8,381 nt of DNA from Holophagales bacterium UBA5704 (GTDB lineage: Bacteria > Acidobacteriota > Thermoanaerobaculia > Multivoradales > UBA5704): assembly GCA_002420005.1 (NCBI GenBank), contig DIHE01000035.1, positions 13,561-21,941 of the forward strand, given 5' to 3'. The notes under the pieces are model-generated. The model saw nothing but the letters and a program-made list of their open reading frames with translations. It made no database searches and had not been told where the DNA came from. Made by a program: the position numbers and the translations under genes. Positions 6,178 through 8,381 of this stretch are shown piece after piece; position 1 is the stretch's first letter; every line of letters starts with the position of its first letter.

Positions 6178-7341
6178 ATGGTGGTCAACGCAGCCTACCC
6201 ACGCATCACGGTGGCCCCGAAGAGCAGCTTCTTTCTCTTCGGCGCCCGCGGCGTCGGCAAGAGCACCTGGGCGCGAGAGACCTTCACGGGGGCTCACCGC
6301 TTCGACCTCCTCGACGAGGGCCTGTTTCAGAGCTTCCTGGCAGACCCTTCCTTGTTCGGCGCCGAGCTGCGGACACTCGCGCCGGGGAGCTGGGTGGTGG
6401 TCGACGAGGTCCAGCGGATTCCCGGGCTGCTGAACGAGGTCCACCGTGCCATCGAGGAGCTGCGGCTGCGCTTTGCGCTGCTCGGATCGAGCGCCCGGAA
6501 GCTCAAGACCGCGGGGACCAACCTCCTCGCCGGCCGGGCTCTCTGGCGGACGATGTACCCCTTCGTCCCGCAAGAGCTGGGCACCGCGTTCGACCTCGAG
6601 AGCACACTGCGCTTCGGCAGCATTCCTCTCGTCGTCGCCGCCGAGGATCGGGCCGAGACCTTGGCCGCCTATGTCCAGCTCTACCTGCGGGAAGAGATCC
6701 GGGGCGAGGCGTTGGTGCGCAATCTGCCTGGCTTCGTCCGCTTCCTGCCGATCGCCGCGCTGGCGCATGGCCAGGTCGTCAACGTCGCCGGCATCGCCCG
6801 CGACGCGGGCACCGCGCGGACGACGGTCCAGGGCTACCTCGAAATCCTCGAAGACACCCTTCTCGCCTGGCGGCTCCAGGGTTTCGAAACCCGCCTGCGG
6901 GTGCGCGAGCGCAAGCATCCCAAGCTCTATTGGCTCGACCCCGGCTTGGTGCGGGCGGTCAAGAAACAGACCGGCACGGTCTCCCCCGAAGAAGCCGGCG
7001 CTCTGTTCGAAGGCTGGATCCACACGCTCCTGCGCGCCTACAACGAAACGGGCTCTCTGTTCGACGAGATCGCCTACTGGTCACCGGCCGAAGCGCGGTC
7101 GGTCGAAGTCGATTTCCTCCTCCAGCGGGGCGGCGAGCATCTGGCTCTCGAAGTGAAAGCCGGGACGCGCTATGCGCCGGACTGGCTGGCCGGCCTCAAG
7201 GCGATCGGCGGCCTGCCACGGCTCGCGCGGCGCGTCCTGGTCTACACCGGCACCCGCGCGCTGCGCACGCCGGAGGGCATCGAGGTCTGGCCGCTCGCCA
7301 AGCTGCTCGCAGCGCTGGCGGAGGGGACGCTGTGGCCGTAA
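6178..7341 (+). CDS. AAA+ ATPase with C-terminal DUF4143 domain
   Basis: A 387-residue cytoplasmic protein of the widespread, poorly understood ATPase/DUF4143 family. The start YPRITVAPKSSFFLFGARGVGKST places Walker A at 22-30. Walker B is WVVVDEVQ at 72-79 (D76, E77), and a sensor-1-like segment follows at FALLGSSAR (99-107). The middle segment VVNVAGIARDAGTARTTVQGYLEIL (200-224) looks like a winged helix. The DUF4143 tail ends in a PD-(D/E)xK-like pattern: E278 (FEGW), D312 (VEVDFLL) and E325-x-K327 (LALEVKAG). Nuclease-like residues are therefore present, but activity in this family is not established. It follows the RNA ligase by 65 bases, seems to have its own promoter, and is followed by the repeat array. 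Such genes are scattered among bacteria and probably move horizontally. The frame is intact and full length. Confidence 0.9.
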   Translation: MVVNAAYPRITVAPKSSFFLFGARGVGKSTWARETFTGAHRFDLLDEGLFQSFLADPSLFGAELRTLAPGSWVVVDEVQRIPGLLNEVHRAIEELRLRFALLGSSARKLKTAGTNLLAGRALWRTMYPFVPQELGTAFDLESTLRFGSIPLVVAAEDRAETLAAYVQLYLREEIRGEALVRNLPGFVRFLPIAALAHGQVVNVAGIARDAGTARTTVQGYLEILEDTLLAWRLQGFETRLRVRERKHPKLYWLDPGLVRAVKKQTGTVSPEEAGALFEGWIHTLLRAYNETGSLFDEIAYWSPAEARSVEVDFLLQRGGEHLALEVKAGTRYAPDWLAGLKAIGGLPRLARRVLVYTGTRALRTPEGIEVWPLAKLLAALAEGTLWP

Positions 7342-7357
7342 GGCAGACTTCGCCAAC

Positions 7358-7387
7358 CTGCGACAAGTGCGACCCGACTTGTCGCAG
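7358..7387. repeat. 11-bp perfect hairpin just after the ATPase stop
   Basis: CTGCGACAAGT (7358-7368) and ACTTGTCGCAG (7377-7387) are exact complements around an 8-base loop. The hairpin sits 17 bases after the ATPase stop and is built from two inverted copies of the array motif. It could slow or stop transcription coming from either side, but it lacks a following T-run, so a standard intrinsic terminator is not supported. Confidence 0.6.
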
Positions 7388-7477
7388 AGTCGCCTGACCT
7401 GTCAACGGTTTCCCCGATTCGTTGACGACGAGCGCCTGACGTGTCGCGGAACGCCGGAGCTTGTCGCAGAAAGCCAC

Positions 7478-7492
7478 TGATGTGCGACAAGC
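7478..7492 (+). repeat. Left arm of a 15-bp perfect inverted repeat
   Basis: TGATGTGCGACAAGC is the exact reverse complement of 7732-7746. The two arms enclose 269 bases with no gene, the shape of a MITE-like element. Positions 7483-7492 can also pair with GCTTGTCGCA at 7459-7468 to form a local 10-bp hairpin with a 14-base loop. The flanks (GCCAC on the left, CCCGC on the right) are not a target duplication. Confidence 0.5.
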
Positions 7493-7671
7493 AGGAGGCT
7501 CCGGCTCGGCAGAATGGCTCTTCTTGTCGCAGCTCATCGCGTGATGTGGCGCGAGTCTCGATGAAGTGGCGCAGCATGGCCTCTATCTGTTGCGATGTGG
7601 CTTGATTTTGTCGCAGAAACGCCCCTCGATGTAGCGATCCTGTCGGCTCTGTCGGCTTGTTGTCGCTTCTT

Positions 7672-7681
7672 TGTCGCGACA
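7672..7681. repeat. Palindrome TGTCGCGACA at the end of the half-period cluster
   Basis: TGTCGCGACA is perfectly self-complementary and fuses two head-to-head array motifs. It ends a dense stretch (7630-7672) in which TGTCG or TGTAG recurs at 7630, 7641, 7650, 7661 and 7672. These steps are 9-11 bases, close to one helical turn rather than the two turns seen elsewhere in the array. Confidence 0.5.
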
Positions 7682-7731
7682 GACAGCGATGCGCTGGCCG
7701 GTCGAGGCTTCACGTTCAACGGTCGGCATGA

Positions 7732-7746
7732 GCTTGTCGCACATCA
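7732..7746 (+). repeat. Right arm of the 15-bp inverted repeat, overlapping a stop codon
   Basis: GCTTGTCGCACATCA is the exact reverse complement of 7478-7492. Its last three bases (7744-7746) are the TGA stop of the minus-strand reductase gene. If this is an element end, insertion occurred exactly at the end of that gene without shortening the protein noticeably. Confidence 0.5.
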
Positions 7747-8307
7747 CCCGCCCTGCGCGCGCCGGTAGTGCATCGCGACCGCGCCGTTGCGGAGCGGCGT
7801 CGCCGAGACCAGCGCGAGCCGTCGCGTGCCGGGCAGCCCGCTCTGGTACAGGGTCGGGCCGTGACCGACGATCCTGGGGTGGACAAGGAGCTTGTACTCG
7901 TCGATCAGATCCAGCCGGTCCAGCGCGGTCGCGAGCTGGCCGCTGCCGAGGAGCACGCCGGCAGGGGTCGCGTCCTTGAGCTTCTGCACGCTCGCGCGCA
8001 AGTCGCCGGCGAGGTGGTGGCTGTTGGTCCACGGGAAGACCGTTCGCGTCGACGACACCACGTACTTCGGCTTGGCCTCCAGCTGGACCGCCCACTCGCG
8101 CATCGCCGCCGGCGCCTCCACGTCGCCGCGAGCGACCGCCGGCCAGTAGCACTCCATCATCTCGTAGGTTACGCGGCCCCACAGCATCGCCCCTGCCTCG
8201 TCCATGAGACGGGTGAAGAAAGCGTGGGTCTCGTCGTCGGCGATTCCCTCCTGGTGGTCGACACAGCCGTCGAGGGTGACGTTGAGGCTGAAGGTCAAGA
8301 GTCCCAT
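7744..8307 (-). CDS. Dihydrofolate reductase / RibD C-terminal domain family protein
   Basis: A 187-residue cytoplasmic protein of the DHFR-like fold group that includes the RibD C-terminal domain and YyaP/YwjB-type proteins. The pattern is typical: the first strand MGLLTFSLNVTLDG, the early dinucleotide-binding segment AMLWGRVTYEMM (40-51), YVVSSTRTV (82-90), the second nucleotide-binding segment GVLLGSGQLATAL (117-129), and LDLIDEYKLLVHPRIVGHGPTLY (132-154). NAD(P)H-dependent reduction is expected, but the substrate is not known, and true folate reductase activity should not be assumed. The length is normal for the family, so the C-terminus seems intact although its stop codon lies in the inverted repeat. 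The ATG at 8305-8307 has no ribosome site at usual spacing. A -10-like TAGACT ends 7 bases upstream, so the message may be leaderless. It converges on the ATPase gene. Confidence 0.88.
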   Translation of the reverse strand: MGLLTFSLNVTLDGCVDHQEGIADDETHAFFTRLMDEAGAMLWGRVTYEMMECYWPAVARGDVEAPAAMREWAVQLEAKPKYVVSSTRTVFPWTNSHHLAGDLRASVQKLKDATPAGVLLGSGQLATALDRLDLIDEYKLLVHPRIVGHGPTLYQSGLPGTRRLALVSATPLRNGAVAMHYRRAQGG

Positions 8308-8314
8308 GGCGGCG

Positions 8315-8320
8315 AGTCTA
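8315..8320 (-). promoter_or_regulatory. -10 box of a probably leaderless reductase transcript
   Basis: On the minus strand, TAGACT (8320 to 8315) matches TATAAT at 4 of 6 positions and stands 7 bases before the ATG at 8307, so transcription would begin at about the start codon. A GGGGAG stretch at 8328-8323 is 15 bases from the ATG, too far to act as a normal ribosome site. No clear -35 is visible. Confidence 0.35.
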
Positions 8321-8381
8321 CTCTCCCCATCGTCTCGGCCTGACCGGCCGGGGCGCGCGTGTGGAAGATCGCCGAGGCCAA

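Larger units (their letters stand above)
7342..7743. repeat. Gene-free convergent gap filled by a degenerate TTGTCGCA array
   Basis: This 402-base gap lies between two convergent genes. TTGTCGCA occurs exactly at 7379, 7461, 7524, 7608 and 7734 on the plus strand, and its complement TGCGACAA at 7359 and 7483. I saw no copy elsewhere in the window. Between 7380 and 7672, TGTCGC-like units begin at 7380, 7400, 7421, 7442, 7462, 7481, then 7525, 7545, 7565, 7588, 7609, 7630, 7650 and 7672. The spacing is 19-23 bases, with one weak unit near 7502. The unit approximates TGTCGCAGAAACGCCCCTGA. Some copies are inverted (7421, 7481). Every open frame here is a by-product of the repeat, for example recurring Cys-Asp-Lys from TGCGACAAG. 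Arrays of transposase sites at IS or transposon ends have this look, but no transposase is present. Confidence 0.75.

Noticed and set aside
7380..7681. Plasmid-type replication iterons
   Set aside because: The 20-21 base period would fit, but units are too divergent, some are inverted, and no replication initiator gene or AT-rich melting region is present.
7358..7746. CRISPR array
   Set aside because: The repeats are short, degenerate and on both strands. Spacers are only about 12-14 bases, and there is no cas gene.
7583..8182. Minus-strand frame of 199 codons overlapping the reductase gene and the array
   Set aside because: It overlaps the supported reductase in another frame, and its distal part is the translated repeat array.
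8359..8381. GTG at 8359 opening a frame at the right edge
   Set aside because: Only seven codons are visible, with no ribosome site, so no gene can be supported.

Overview
The window is GC-rich bacterial DNA. It carries six complete protein genes plus one partnered regulator, and almost no waste space. The best lineage clue is the pair at 2014-4984: a short PadR regulator followed one base later by an 878-residue permease with a cytoplasmic prefix and two MacB/FtsX-type halves. That pairing and architecture are typical of the orphan permeases that are expanded in Acidobacteriota. A Tat-signal aldo/keto reductase fits the same group. The lineage call is inference from gene content only.

Layout. 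On the minus strand, 1-747 encodes a UbiE/MenG-like methyltransferase. It diverges across a 113-base gap from a Tat-exported aldo/keto reductase (861-1910, +). A promoter with an overlapping dyad (1949-1986) then leads the padR-permease operon (2014-4984, +). Next come an Rnl5/DraRnl-type RNA ligase (5045-6112, +) and an AAA+ ATPase with a DUF4143 tail (6178-7341, +). On the minus strand, 7744-8307 encodes a dihydrofolate-reductase/RibD-C-like protein that converges on the ATPase gene. The last 74 bases (8308-8381) hold its probable promoter and no gene I can support.

The most unusual part is the 402-base gap between the convergent ATPase and reductase genes (7342-7743). It has no credible gene. 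It is filled by a degenerate array built on TTGTCGCA: seven exact copies on both strands, and about fourteen related units at a 19-23 base period, close to two helical turns. The array contains an 11-bp perfect hairpin just after the ATPase stop. It also contains a 15-bp perfect inverted repeat (7478-7492 / 7732-7746) whose right arm includes the stop codon of the reductase gene. I read it as multiple protein-binding sites, most plausibly the decayed or transposase-less ends of an insertion element (MITE-like). A native binding array or structured convergent terminator is the alternative.

Functional links. Only padR-permease is a clear functional unit: the regulator probably controls its own operon through the dyad. 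The RNA ligase and the ATPase are adjacent, but the ATPase seems to have its own promoter, with a -10-like box six bases before the ATG, so co-function is not established. The methyltransferase and the reductase at the right edge look like independent housekeeping or accessory genes.
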